This document shows, piece by piece, positions 26,552-35,663 of a DNA stretch of 64,000 bases. The notes below the pieces were generated by a model, which had not been told where the DNA came from, ran no database searches, and saw only the letters and a list, made by a program, of their open reading frames with translations. Position 1 is the first letter of the stretch. Each line of letters opens with the position of its first letter. The DNA is from DALYJJ01 sp033763935 (lineage in GTDB: Bacteria; Acidobacteriota; Terriglobia; Bryobacterales; Bryobacteraceae), in assembly GCA_033763935.1 (NCBI GenBank), contig JANRJO010000102.1, positions 17,976 through 81,975 on the forward strand, in the 5' to 3' direction. The position numbers and the translations under genes are program-made.

Positions 26552-28114
26552 CTAGAGCGGCATCAGGCCGTGCTTCTTGGGCGGCCGGAGCTCGCGCTTG
26601 GTCTGGAGATACTCGAGCGACTGGGCGATGTACTTGCGAGTGAGCGAGGGCTCGATGACGTCGTCGATCAAGCGCCGGGAGGCGGCGACGTAGGGATTGG
26701 AGAAGGCTTCGCGGTACTTCTCGATCATCTCTTTCCGCTTGGCGGCCTTGTTCTCAGCCTCGGAGATTTCCTTGCGGAACACGATCTCAGCCGCGCCTTC
26801 TGCCCCCATCACGGCAACCTCGGCGGTGGGCCAGCCGAAGACGCGATCCGCGCCGAGATCCTTGGAGCACATGGCGAGGTGTGCGCCGCCATAGGATTTG
26901 CGCAGGATGATGGTGATCTTCGGAACGGTAGCCGCGGAGTAGGCAAAGAGCATTTTGGCTCCGTGGCGGATGATGCCGCCGTACTCCTGCTGCACACCCG
27001 GCAGGAACCCGGGGCAATCGACGAAGGTCACGAGTGGAATGTTGAAGGCGTTGCAGAAGCGAATGAACCGCGAGGCCTTGGAAGAGGAGTTGATGTCAAG
27101 GACACCGGCCTGGACTGAAGGCTGGTTGGCGACGATGCCGACGGTGCGGCCGGTGACGCGGGCGAAGCCGATGACGATGTTCATGGCATAGCCGGACTGC
27201 ACTTCCAGGAAGTCGCCGAAGTCGACGACGTTGGCGATGACGTTGCGGACATCGTAGGCCTGTTTAGTCTCGACAGGCACGATTTCATTGAGCGCGGGAT
27301 TCGGATCGACGTTCTGGTCGCCTTCAATGACCGGCGGATCCTCGAGATTGTTCGACGGAAGGAAGCTGAGGAGCTTTTGGCAGAGGGCGACGGCGTGGCC
27401 GTCATCTTCTGCGACGAAGTGGATGACGCCGGAGTTGATCATGTGCGCCTCGGGGCCGCCGAGCTGATCCGCGGTCACAGTTTCGCCGGTGACTTGTTTG
27501 ATGACTTGCGGCCCGGTGATGAACATCTGTGCGGCGCGGGTTTGGATGATGAAGTCGGTGAGGGCGGGGCTGTAGGCGGCGCCGCCGGCGCAGGGTCCGC
27601 AGATGAGCGAGACCTGCGGGACGGCGCCGCTGAGCATGACGTTGGTGTAGAAGACCTTGCCGTAGCCGGAGAGCGAGTCAATGCCTTCCTGCACGCGGGC
27701 GCCGCCGGAATCGTTAATGAAGACGAAGGGCGAGCCCGTTTTGAGCGCCTGGCTCATGATCTCAGCGACCTTAATGGAGTGAATTTCGCCGGCCGAGCCG
27801 CCGGCGACGGTGAAGTCCTGACTGGCGAGATGGACCAGGCGGCCGTTGATGCTGGCAGCGCCGGTGACGACACCGTCAGCGGGGAGGTCTTTTCCGGCCA
27901 TGCCGAAGAGCGTGGCGCGGTGCTGGGCGAAGAGACCGGACTCCTGTAAGCTGCCGGGATCGACCAATGCTTCGACCCGTTCGCGCGCGGTCATCTTGCC
28001 GGACGCGCGGTGCTTATCGAGCTTGTCGGCGCCGCCGCCGAGTTTGGCTTTTTCGCGGCGTTTCTTGAGATCTTCGAGCTTCTCCTGCATGGATGTAAGG
28101 GATGCGGTTGGCAT
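26552..28114 (-). CDS. mmdA: acyl-CoA carboxyltransferase (12S / propionyl-CoA carboxylase beta type)
   Basis: A 520-residue crotonase-fold carboxyltransferase that moves carboxyl between methylmalonyl-/propionyl-CoA and biotin. N- and C-terminal crotonase halves are present, with ARERVEALVDPGSLQE, NDSGGARVQEGIDSL, CGPCAGGAAYSPALTDF, and in the second half GFLPGVQQEYGGIIRHGAKM and RKSYGGAHLAMCSKDLGAD. Length equals transcarboxylase 12S. It lies 48 bp after the 5S-type gene and 14 bp ahead of the small accessory gene. It could alternatively be the beta subunit of propionyl-CoA carboxylase, but no biotin carboxylase gene is in the window while a 5S-type partner is. Confidence 0.92.
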   Translation of the reverse strand: MPTASLTSMQEKLEDLKKRREKAKLGGGADKLDKHRASGKMTARERVEALVDPGSLQESGLFAQHRATLFGMAGKDLPADGVVTGAASINGRLVHLASQDFTVAGGSAGEIHSIKVAEIMSQALKTGSPFVFINDSGGARVQEGIDSLSGYGKVFYTNVMLSGAVPQVSLICGPCAGGAAYSPALTDFIIQTRAAQMFITGPQVIKQVTGETVTADQLGGPEAHMINSGVIHFVAEDDGHAVALCQKLLSFLPSNNLEDPPVIEGDQNVDPNPALNEIVPVETKQAYDVRNVIANVVDFGDFLEVQSGYAMNIVIGFARVTGRTVGIVANQPSVQAGVLDINSSSKASRFIRFCNAFNIPLVTFVDCPGFLPGVQQEYGGIIRHGAKMLFAYSAATVPKITIILRKSYGGAHLAMCSKDLGADRVFGWPTAEVAVMGAEGAAEIVFRKEISEAENKAAKRKEMIEKYREAFSNPYVAASRRLIDDVIEPSLTRKYIAQSLEYLQTKRELRPPKKHGLMPL

Positions 28115-28162
28115 TTATGAATCCTCGAGTAAGTGCACCTATAACATGGTCCGAGTCGCGTG

Positions 28163-29680
28163 TTACTGCACGGGCGAAACGGTTACCTTATGGGACTTGC
28201 CATTCACTTTCACCTGGTAGGTGATGGTGGTGCGTACGGGACCGGTTCCGGTGTCCGGACCGGCGGGGGCCGGCGCGGCTGCCGGGGCTGCCGCAGCAGC
28301 AGGATCCTTGCCGAGATTCTTGGGGCCTTCGTGCCGGGCGGCGAGGAACTTGGGCGCCACCTGGGGAAACATGGCGTAGGTGAGGACGTCCTCGTCCGAG
28401 CCGTTGCACCCATTCAGTTCAAGTGCCTTTGAGCGCAGTTCGTCCCATTCCGGCTTGAGTAAGTCGGCCGGGCGGGTCTCGATCGGTTTCTTCTTGGCCT
28501 GCTTCTCGGCGAGGGCGATCACCTTGGGATCGCGGGGACCGATAGTTTCGCCGTAGTAGCCGAGCATGAGGTCGGCAAACTCGCCGGTGAGGACCTTGTA
28601 CTGGCCCATCATGACGTTGAACACGGCTTGGGTGCCTACGATCTGGCTGGACGGGGTGACGAGCGGCGGGTAGCCGGCAACCTTGCGGACGTTCGGCACT
28701 TCGGCCAAAACTTCGCGGATGCGGTCGGCCGCGCCCTGTTGTTTGAGCTGGCTCTCCATGTTGGAAATCATGCCGCCGGGGATCTGGCTATCGAAGATTT
28801 CGGTGTCCACGCCGACTATATTCGAAAGGAATTCCTGATAACGGGGGCGAATCTTGTTGAAGTGATCCTTGATCTTGAGGAGGCGCCCCTTGTCGAGACG
28901 GGCTTCGTAGCGGGTGCCTTCGAGCATCTCAACGAGGGACTCGGTGGGGTTGTGGCCAGGTCCGAGGCTCATGGAACTGATGGCCGTGTCAACGCAGTCG
29001 GCGCCGGCCTCAATGGCCTTCATCAGGCTGACCAGGGTGACGCCGGTGGTGGCGTGGACGTGGACATGGACGCGCATGTCGTCGCCCAAGGCTTCCTTGA
29101 TGCCGCGGACGATGTCGTAAGCCGGTTGCGGCTTGAGGAGTGCGGCCATGTCCTTAATGCAGATGGAATCGCAGCCGAGGTCGGCCAGCTTTTCGGCCAT
29201 CTCAACGAACTCGGTAGTGGTATGGAGGGGGCTGACGGTGTAGCAAATAGTGCCCTGGGCGTGTTTCCCCGTGCGGCGAACGGCGGCGATGGAGCGGCGG
29301 AGGTTGCGAATGTCGTTGAGGGCGTCGAAGACGCGGAACACATCCATGCCGTTCTCGGCAGCCTTGTCAACGAAGCGATCGACGACCGTATCTTCGTAGT
29401 GACGGTAACCGAGCAGGTTCTGGCCGCGGAGTAGCATTTGCAGGCGCGAATTCGGGAGGAGTTTCCGGAAGGTACGCAGGCGCTCCCAGGGGTCTTCGTT
29501 GAGGAAGCGAATACAGGAGTCGAACGTTGCACCGCCCCAGCATTCGACCGACCAGTAACCGGCTTGATCGATGTCCTCGCAAGCCGGGATCATATCCTCG
29601 AGGGCCATGCGGGTCGCCATCAAACTCTGGTGGGCATCTCGAAGTATGAGTTCGGTAACGTCGATTTTCTTGTTAACCAT
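28163..29680 (-). CDS. pyruvate/oxaloacetate carboxyltransferase (5S / oxaloacetate decarboxylase alpha type)
   Basis: A 505-residue HMGL-like TIM barrel that transfers carboxyl between carboxybiotin and pyruvate. The metal site is recognisable: Asp in LRDAHQSLMATRM, the carbamylated Lys in SICIKDMAALL, and the HxH pair in RVHVHVHATTG. A conserved PYC/OadA C-terminal domain follows. The end is unusual: an Ala/Pro linker (PAAAAAPAAAPAPAG) and the first strands of a biotinyl domain (TYQVKVNGKSHKVTVSPV) are present, but it stops before any MKM motif, so the carrier has been split off into the separate gene at 25788. Start ATG 29680; the upstream in-frame extension to 29710 lacks support. First gene of the operon. 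Confidence 0.92.
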   Translation of the reverse strand: MVNKKIDVTELILRDAHQSLMATRMALEDMIPACEDIDQAGYWSVECWGGATFDSCIRFLNEDPWERLRTFRKLLPNSRLQMLLRGQNLLGYRHYEDTVVDRFVDKAAENGMDVFRVFDALNDIRNLRRSIAAVRRTGKHAQGTICYTVSPLHTTTEFVEMAEKLADLGCDSICIKDMAALLKPQPAYDIVRGIKEALGDDMRVHVHVHATTGVTLVSLMKAIEAGADCVDTAISSMSLGPGHNPTESLVEMLEGTRYEARLDKGRLLKIKDHFNKIRPRYQEFLSNIVGVDTEIFDSQIPGGMISNMESQLKQQGAADRIREVLAEVPNVRKVAGYPPLVTPSSQIVGTQAVFNVMMGQYKVLTGEFADLMLGYYGETIGPRDPKVIALAEKQAKKKPIETRPADLLKPEWDELRSKALELNGCNGSDEDVLTYAMFPQVAPKFLAARHEGPKNLGKDPAAAAAPAAAPAPAGPDTGTGPVRTTITYQVKVNGKSHKVTVSPVQ

Positions 29681-29736
29681 ATTAAGACCTGAATATCCAG
29701 AATAGCACATCCAGCGCGAGATTGGGGAACGGCGCG

Positions 29737-31551
29737 TCAGCGGGCGCCGGCGAAGACGATTTCAATTCCTGCCAGGACACCACGTCCCGGCATATCCACA
29801 CCCAGTATTTCCTGATACCGGGCATCACTAAGATTCGTGAATTGAGCAAAGGGTCGCAAACGGCCGCCGGCGCGGGCAGCCGAAAGATCCCAGACGGCAT
29901 AAGCAGACCGGCCTCGGCGGTCGAGGACGCCGAATCGGGAGCGGGCCGCGACGTAGCGGCCAGCCGTTCCTTCCCATGTCCCAACAAGAGAATGCTTCGG
30001 GTAGTTGAAAACGTATTTCGAAAATAGACCGGATTCGATGTTTTGGGCGCCCCGGAGTGCGGTGTATGCGAAACCGATGCGCTGTGCGGGGCGAAGCTGC
30101 GCGCGGAGGGCGGCTTCGAGGCCCGTGAATTGGAGGCGTGTGAGATTGGCAGCCCGCCAGATCTCATTGAAAGAGCGGCGGATGTAATCGATGCCATCCT
30201 GCTCGCGGCGGTGGAAGACGGTCACGTCACCCTGGAGCCGGCCGCGCGCGGCATTCCAGTCCAGTCCCACTTCGTAGCTCCAGGCGCTCTCCGGGCGGAG
30301 GTCGGGGTTGCCGCGGTTGGCGGGGTCCGAGTAGTAGAGATCGGTATACGTGGGCAGGCGGAAGGCGTGGCCGACGCCGGCGCGCAGTTTGAGATGGGAG
30401 TTGGCCCAGAAGCCGGCGCTGGCGGTGGGGGAGAACTGGCGAATGCCGCCGGTGAAGAACTCCTGCCGAGCGGCGAGAGTGAAGGAGAAGCGGCGGAGTT
30501 GCCGGAGATCGAGGGCGGCGTAGGCAGCGCCACGGTCGCGCTGGTGGCGGCCAAGGTTAGAGCTGGCGATGGTGTCGTGGTAATACTCGGCGCCATAGCT
30601 GAGGGTGGCTGCAGAGGCAAGGGCATCGCGGCGGCGGACGGCGCCCTGGTAGCTTTCGGTCGCGTGCCGGTTGGTGTACCGAGCCGGATTGTAGCGTTCG
30701 AGGACAAAGAGATCGGTGTTGCGGCGGAAGCCGAAGGCCGCCTCAGTGCGGGCGCCGAGTTCCTGGCGAAGCGAGGCGAACCAGGTACGGGTGCGCTCCC
30801 AGGAGGGGAAGTTGCCGTAGAAGCCTTGGGCGCCGAAGGGGCGATCGGCGTTCGCGAGCAGGACGTCGGTGTTGCCGAGCGGCGTGCGGAGCCACGTGCT
30901 GGAAGAGAGGGCGAGGTTGCGGTAGTCGCGGTTCGGTTGGAAGCCGGTGGAGAAATCGCGGGAGAAGCTGAAGCGCTGGCCGAGCTTGGCGGTGCCGAAG
31001 CCGAGGGAGCCAGCCTGCTGCTGCGTGCCGAAGTTGCCGGCGGCACCGCGGAGACGGAATTCGAGTCCCGGGGACCTGGTTTCGGGGATGAGGTGGATGA
31101 CGCCGCCGACGGCGTCGGAACCATAGAATGCGGAGCCAGTACCCTTGAGGACTTCGAGCCGCGAGACGGCGTCGATGGGGAGGGGCAGGTTCATGCTGTG
31201 ATGCCCGGACTGCGCATCATTGAGGCGCAGGCCGTTCAGCAGGACCAGGGTCTGGCCAAAGCCGCCGCCGCGGATGGAGACGTCGGTTTGTATGGCGCCG
31301 GGGGCGCGGGCGCGGATGTCTACGCTGGAGTCAAGGCGGAGCAGATCGACGACGGTGTTAGAGAGGAGTCGCTGCTGGGGGGAGACGTCCCAGGCGCGCA
31401 CGGCGCGGTCGGCTTCTTCGAGCGGGATCGGCTCAAATGTGCCGGTAACGATGACGGTTTCGCGGCGGGGTTCGAGGGTTTGCGGAAGGGTAGGGGGCAG
31501 CAGCCCCACTTGGAGAGGAAGAGGGATCAGGAGGAAGATCCACAAATCCAT
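29737..31551 (-). CDS. TonB-dependent receptor, BtuB-like
   Basis: A 604-residue outer-membrane receptor of the classical size, without the Oar-type N-terminal domain. Features: a short signal sequence (MDLWIFLLIPLPLQVGLL), a TonB-box-like ETVIVTGTF, plug motifs DVSIRGGGFGQTLVLLNG and LEVLKGTGSAFYGSDAVGGV, and barrel segments ending ...AGIEIVF. Start ATG 31551 (TTG 31569 possible). It lies 56 bp upstream of, and in the same direction as, the operon containing the cobalamin-dependent mutase, so vitamin B12 is a reasonable substrate. No cobalamin riboswitch is visible in the 5' region, so this is only contextual. Confidence 0.85.
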   Translation of the reverse strand: MDLWIFLLIPLPLQVGLLPPTLPQTLEPRRETVIVTGTFEPIPLEEADRAVRAWDVSPQQRLLSNTVVDLLRLDSSVDIRARAPGAIQTDVSIRGGGFGQTLVLLNGLRLNDAQSGHHSMNLPLPIDAVSRLEVLKGTGSAFYGSDAVGGVIHLIPETRSPGLEFRLRGAAGNFGTQQQAGSLGFGTAKLGQRFSFSRDFSTGFQPNRDYRNLALSSSTWLRTPLGNTDVLLANADRPFGAQGFYGNFPSWERTRTWFASLRQELGARTEAAFGFRRNTDLFVLERYNPARYTNRHATESYQGAVRRRDALASAATLSYGAEYYHDTIASSNLGRHQRDRGAAYAALDLRQLRRFSFTLAARQEFFTGGIRQFSPTASAGFWANSHLKLRAGVGHAFRLPTYTDLYYSDPANRGNPDLRPESAWSYEVGLDWNAARGRLQGDVTVFHRREQDGIDYIRRSFNEIWRAANLTRLQFTGLEAALRAQLRPAQRIGFAYTALRGAQNIESGLFSKYVFNYPKHSLVGTWEGTAGRYVAARSRFGVLDRRGRSAYAVWDLSAARAGGRLRPFAQFTNLSDARYQEILGVDMPGRGVLAGIEIVFAGAR

Positions 31552-31647
31552 GAAATCTGATTCTACCAAGACTTCCTTGTCCGGAAATAGCCGGGGAGCA
31601 GCGCGACGAGTAAAGATGTTGCCTCCGTGTGCCGATGTACAAAAGGA

Positions 31648-32583
31648 ATGAGTTTGCGGCCGGCTGTCCTCCTTCTAGTGGCATATCTTGGCTTTGGACA
31701 GACGCACGTGACGATGCCGCCGTGGCTGAGCGCGTACCCGGGGTCGCGGCCAGAGGTGCGGAGTTCGCAGAGCCTGGTGGACGTTTCCTATACGGCAGAG
31801 GCGCCAGTGGAGCAGGTGCTCGCGTATCTGAGCGAAATCTTTCAGAGAGAGGGCGTGGGGTTCCGGCCGAACGCGGACGGAGTAGGCACCTCAATTCGTG
31901 CGAGCGCACCGGAGTGCGACCTCCTCCTTAAGGTGCGAGAGGTTCCCGGCGGCACCTCGGTACGGATCAGTTGTTCGGCTCGGGTGGCGGGGGTACCGGC
32001 GGAGGGCACGGCGGTAGTGGACGTGCGGAGTCCGAGCCGGCGGCCGCTGCGGCGCGGCACCTATACCGAGAGCGAGCATACACGCAGGATGCGGGCGGAG
32101 GCGGAGGCGGCGCATCAAGGGCGGATCGACGAGATGAAGCGCTACGATCGTCCGGTTGCGGCGAGCGCGATTACACAGAAGCCGTTCTATAACGATGATG
32201 CTCCACCACTTGTGTGGCCGTCGTGGCTCGTGCAGGTTGGGTCAACGCAACCGCCCAAGCCCATGGCGGGAGAGTCGTACGGCAAGCGTCATCTGGAGCA
32301 CCGTTACCGGACAACGCTCCCGATGACCGATGTCTACCGGTTCTATGAGGCGTTGCTTAAGACGAACGGTCTTCGGGTGGCCAACTCGCAGATTGGAACG
32401 GGCCAGACACTCGGGCGAATCGTGCAGAATGCGAGCGGATACGTCGAGGGACATCGGTCGGAGGACGGCACGGTCGGCGGACCGAGCACGCGCGTCGAAG
32501 CAACGTTCCGGCGCCACCATTTGAATGAGCCGATCACTGTGACACTGCGTGTTACGGTCTCAGGCAGCTTCGGGCGTCGCTAG
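31648..32583 (+). CDS. secreted protein of unknown function, ~311 aa
   Basis: A signal peptide (MSLRPAVLLLVAYLGFGQ) starts at ATG 31648; a GTG at 31627 would add 7 residues. The mature protein has two similar-looking halves, each with a helix of the type EQVLAYLSEIFQREG and DVYRFYEALLKTNGL followed by strands. This recalls repeated ferredoxin-like lipid- or peptide-binding domains, but no named family is evident. It is divergent from the BtuB-like receptor (96 bp between) and 30 bp upstream of the MFS transporter. Confidence 0.7.
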   Translation: MSLRPAVLLLVAYLGFGQTHVTMPPWLSAYPGSRPEVRSSQSLVDVSYTAEAPVEQVLAYLSEIFQREGVGFRPNADGVGTSIRASAPECDLLLKVREVPGGTSVRISCSARVAGVPAEGTAVVDVRSPSRRPLRRGTYTESEHTRRMRAEAEAAHQGRIDEMKRYDRPVAASAITQKPFYNDDAPPLVWPSWLVQVGSTQPPKPMAGESYGKRHLEHRYRTTLPMTDVYRFYEALLKTNGLRVANSQIGTGQTLGRIVQNASGYVEGHRSEDGTVGGPSTRVEATFRRHHLNEPITVTLRVTVSGSFGRR

Positions 32584-32613
32584 CGGCGCTGCCGGATCGC
32601 CTACCATATCCGG

Positions 32614-33831
32614 ATGGACGAGCACGGGGGGATCAGCCGCTGGTGGCGGGTGGTGGGCGGGCTGCTGATGAACATGGCGCTGGGGACGCTCTATGCGTGG
32701 AGCGTGTTTGTGGCGCCGCTTGAAGCGCGGTTTGGGTGGACGCGTGCGGAGACGTCGACGGTCTTCACGATCGCGGTCATCGTGTTTGCGGCGAGCTTCG
32801 TGGTGGCGGGTCGCCTGCAGGACCGGTGGGGGCCGCTTCCCTGCTCTCTGACAGGCGGCGTCCTGGTGAGCGCAGGGTTCTTTCTTTGCTCCTTTACATC
32901 GAGTCTGGAACACCTGTACTTGTACTTCGGCGTGATCGGGGGGCTGGGCAACGGGTTCGGGTACGCCACTCCAATTCCGGTGATGGCGAAGTGGTTTCCG
33001 GACAAGCGGGGGCTGGCGGTTGGGCTGGCGGTGGGAGGCTACGGAGCGGGGTCGGCTTTGTTTGGCCCGCTCGCGCAACTGAAGCTGATTCCGCAGTACG
33101 GGCTTCCGGCGACGTTTCAGATCCTGGGGGCGGTGTTCTTCGTGATGACCGTGGCCGGCGCGTTGCTGCTGCGGAATCCGCCGCCGGGCTATCGGCCGGC
33201 GGGGTGGACGCCAGGCGCGAAGGGCGGCGCGGCCACGACGGTGGATTATACGCCGGGCGAGATGCTGCGGACTCGTACGTTCTACCTGATGTGGGTGGCC
33301 TACGCGTTGGGGTGTTCTGCGGGACTGATGGTGATCAGCCAGATGGTGCCGTTCGCGCGTAGCGCGGGCATTGCGGGGGCAGCGCTCTCGACGATGACGC
33401 TGGTGGTGGGGGCGGCGGGCAATGCCGGGGGCCGCATTCTTTCCGGTTGGATGTCGGACCGGTTGGGGCGGATCAACGTGCTGCGGGTGATGATTGGAAT
33501 CAGTGTGATCGCGATGCCGGCGCTCGCCGCGGCGGGGAGCAACGTGGCGCTGCTGTATGCGGCCGTGTTCGTCGTGTACTGGTGCTACGGCACGCAGCTT
33601 TCGGTGAACGGCGTAGCGGTGTCGGATTTCTGGGGAACGAAGAATGCGGGGGTCAACTATGGGATTCTGTTTACGGCGTGGGGCGTGGCGGGGATTATTG
33701 GGCCTCGGCTAGGCGGGGTGCTGTTCGACCGGTATCAGAATTACCAGGCGGCATTTCACGCCGCCGCGGCGCTGGCAGGGGTGGCGCTGGTTTGTGCGTG
33801 GCTGGCGAGGCCACGGGCAGCGCGAGCGTGA
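32614..33831 (+). CDS. MFS transporter, OFA (oxalate/formate antiporter) family
   Basis: A 405-residue, 12-helix major facilitator. Family hallmarks are the N-terminal GTLYAWSVFVAPLE, the loop 2-3 motif GRLQDRWGP, GFGYATPIPVMAKWFPDKRG, and in the second half GRILSGWMSDRLGR and WCYGTQLSVNG. OFA carriers exchange mono- or dicarboxylates. Following a propionate/succinate operon it could export an organic acid, but they are on opposite strands and the link is weak. ATG 32614 is the clear start. Confidence 0.9.
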   Translation: MDEHGGISRWWRVVGGLLMNMALGTLYAWSVFVAPLEARFGWTRAETSTVFTIAVIVFAASFVVAGRLQDRWGPLPCSLTGGVLVSAGFFLCSFTSSLEHLYLYFGVIGGLGNGFGYATPIPVMAKWFPDKRGLAVGLAVGGYGAGSALFGPLAQLKLIPQYGLPATFQILGAVFFVMTVAGALLLRNPPPGYRPAGWTPGAKGGAATTVDYTPGEMLRTRTFYLMWVAYALGCSAGLMVISQMVPFARSAGIAGAALSTMTLVVGAAGNAGGRILSGWMSDRLGRINVLRVMIGISVIAMPALAAAGSNVALLYAAVFVVYWCYGTQLSVNGVAVSDFWGTKNAGVNYGILFTAWGVAGIIGPRLGGVLFDRYQNYQAAFHAAAALAGVALVCAWLARPRAARA

Positions 33832-33878
33832 TTTCACACCAAAATAGCTGAATTCTGAGATATGCTGGCTGCATTCCG

Positions 33879-35663
33879 ATGCGGCAGTGGATTGGTCTCG
33901 TACTCTGTCTGCTTCCCCTTTCCGGGCAGACGGATCAGGAATGGCGTTCCTACCTGGACGCCGCCGCCCGAGCGGCGGAGGAGGGCGAGGTTTCGAAGGC
34001 GCTGGGGCACTACCAGTCGGCACGGCGACTGGCACAGCAGTTTCCGGAGGGAGACATCCGGCTGCTGTGGACACTGAACCGTATCCTGTCGTACTGCCTT
34101 TCGGACGACGACATGTGCGTCTACGAGGGTAAGGAGCGGTATTGGAAGGAAGCGCTGGAAGCGAGCGCGAAGGTGAGGCCGAGGTCGGAGGAAGCAGCCG
34201 ACGAGTTATGGCACTTGATGAACTCGGCGCGGGAGCTGGGCAAGTATGACGACGGGCTGCGCCTGGCGGATGAAGTGGTTCGGATCCGAAGCAGGGAACT
34301 GGGTGCGGTTCATCCGAAGACGGTGGAAGTGCGGCAGCGGGCGGCGTGGCTGCACCAATACAAGAAGGACGGAGCGGCGGCGCGGCGTGCGTTCAGCGAG
34401 ATCCTCGGGCTGTTGCGGGAATCAGGCGCCGTCAGATCGGTAGAGTATGCGCAGGCGTTGGACGAGTACGCGTATCTTCACGTCCAGCAGGAGAATTTCC
34501 GGGAGGCGCGGGCGCGGTATGAGGAGGCGCTGGCCTTGCGGGCTTCGCTGTGGGGGGAGGAGGACCAGCGCACGCTCTCCGACCTGCTGTTGACGGCGGA
34601 GACCGTGGAAAACTGGAAAGACAAGGCGTTCGCGGAGGAATTGTACCGGCGTCTGCTGTCGCGTACAGAAGGGCGTTCGCGCTCGCGCGAGCATGTGGCG
34701 GCGCTTCGGGGATTGGGGGCGCTGGCGGCGGCCGGAGAGCGGCTGGCAGAGGCGGACGGGCTGTACGAGAGGGCGGCGGCCGCCGGCTCTGCGGCGGAGT
34801 CGGCAAGGGCGCTGTACGAGCAAGCGGGAGTCCGGCGGCGCCGGGGGAAGACCAGAGAAGCGTTGGCGATTGCGGAGCGGAGTGTGGAACTGACTCCGTC
34901 GAACACCCCGGCCGGCATCCGCGTTAAGCGGCAGATGCAGGTGGTTCAGTTGGCGCTCGCCGTGGGGGAGGATGACCGGGCATTGCGAGTATTCGATGCG
35001 GCGCTGCCCGAGGCCAAACAATACGGCCAGGAGGCGCTCGAGAGGTTATCCGAAGCCTTGGCGGACCGCTTGACGGAGCGGGGGCGGTTCGCCGACGCCG
35101 TGACGAAGATGGAACTGTGCGTAGCCATGCACGAGACCCTCTACACACAGGCTTCGCCGCAACTCCCGCCGAAGTTGACCAAGCTAGGGGACCTGTACCT
35201 GCGAGTGGGCCGGAATGCCGATGCGAACCGGGTCAACGCGCGGGCTATGGCGTTGACGTGGAGTAATCTCTCGCAGCTCGTAGGACCAGCCAAAATGGCG
35301 GCGGTATTTGGCGTGTTAGTGGCAGGAGCGTTCGTGGGGGTGCTCGTCCTCTCGTTACTCTGCTACCTGGTGACGCGGGTATCGGACCGGCGAGTGATGG
35401 AGCTGTTCTTGACGACGGTGGGGCGCAGCGGTGCAGTCGTGGCAGATGGTTCAGGCCTGGCAGAGGGCGATGGCGGCTGCAGCGTCAGCGGTAACGGAGG
35501 AGGAGGAAGTCAAGGACCGCCGGTTCTCCTTCGACGGAGAGGGAAGTACGCTGTTTTCGATCCGTATCGTCAACCTGTTGTTGTCGGCAGTCACTCTCGG
35601 CATTTACTATTTCTGGGGGAAGGTCAAGGTACGGAAGTATATCTACAGCCATTTGGAGTTTGA
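33879..35663 (+). CDS. TPR-repeat membrane protein; 3' part probably out of frame
   Basis: Signal/anchor MRQWIGLVLCLLPLSGQ, then about ten helical TPR-like repeats (for example ALDEYAYLHVQQENFREARA and RYEEALALRASLWGEEDQRT), then a hydrophobic helix VFGVLVAGAFVGVLVLSLLC near residues 475-495. After about position 35430 the translation becomes low-complexity (GCSVSGNGGGGSQG) and overlaps over 230 bp with the well-conserved DUF898 gene in another frame. The last ~75 codons are therefore probably not real. Either the true stop is masked by an indel, or TPR-TM and DUF898 were one polypeptide separated by a +1 frameshift. The protein presumably forms a complex with the membrane proteins that follow. 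Confidence 0.7.
   Translation: MRQWIGLVLCLLPLSGQTDQEWRSYLDAAARAAEEGEVSKALGHYQSARRLAQQFPEGDIRLLWTLNRILSYCLSDDDMCVYEGKERYWKEALEASAKVRPRSEEAADELWHLMNSARELGKYDDGLRLADEVVRIRSRELGAVHPKTVEVRQRAAWLHQYKKDGAAARRAFSEILGLLRESGAVRSVEYAQALDEYAYLHVQQENFREARARYEEALALRASLWGEEDQRTLSDLLLTAETVENWKDKAFAEELYRRLLSRTEGRSRSREHVAALRGLGALAAAGERLAEADGLYERAAAAGSAAESARALYEQAGVRRRRGKTREALAIAERSVELTPSNTPAGIRVKRQMQVVQLALAVGEDDRALRVFDAALPEAKQYGQEALERLSEALADRLTERGRFADAVTKMELCVAMHETLYTQASPQLPPKLTKLGDLYLRVGRNADANRVNARAMALTWSNLSQLVGPAKMAAVFGVLVAGAFVGVLVLSLLCYLVTRVSDRRVMELFLTTVGRSGAVVADGSGLAEGDGGCSVSGNGGGGSQGPPVLLRRRGKYAVFDPYRQPVVVGSHSRHLLFLGEGQGTEVYLQPFGV

Noticed and set aside
31552..31647. Cobalamin riboswitch upstream of the BtuB-like receptor
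   Set aside because: Only 96 bp are available and no B12-box (GCCACTG-like) or typical stem set is visible.
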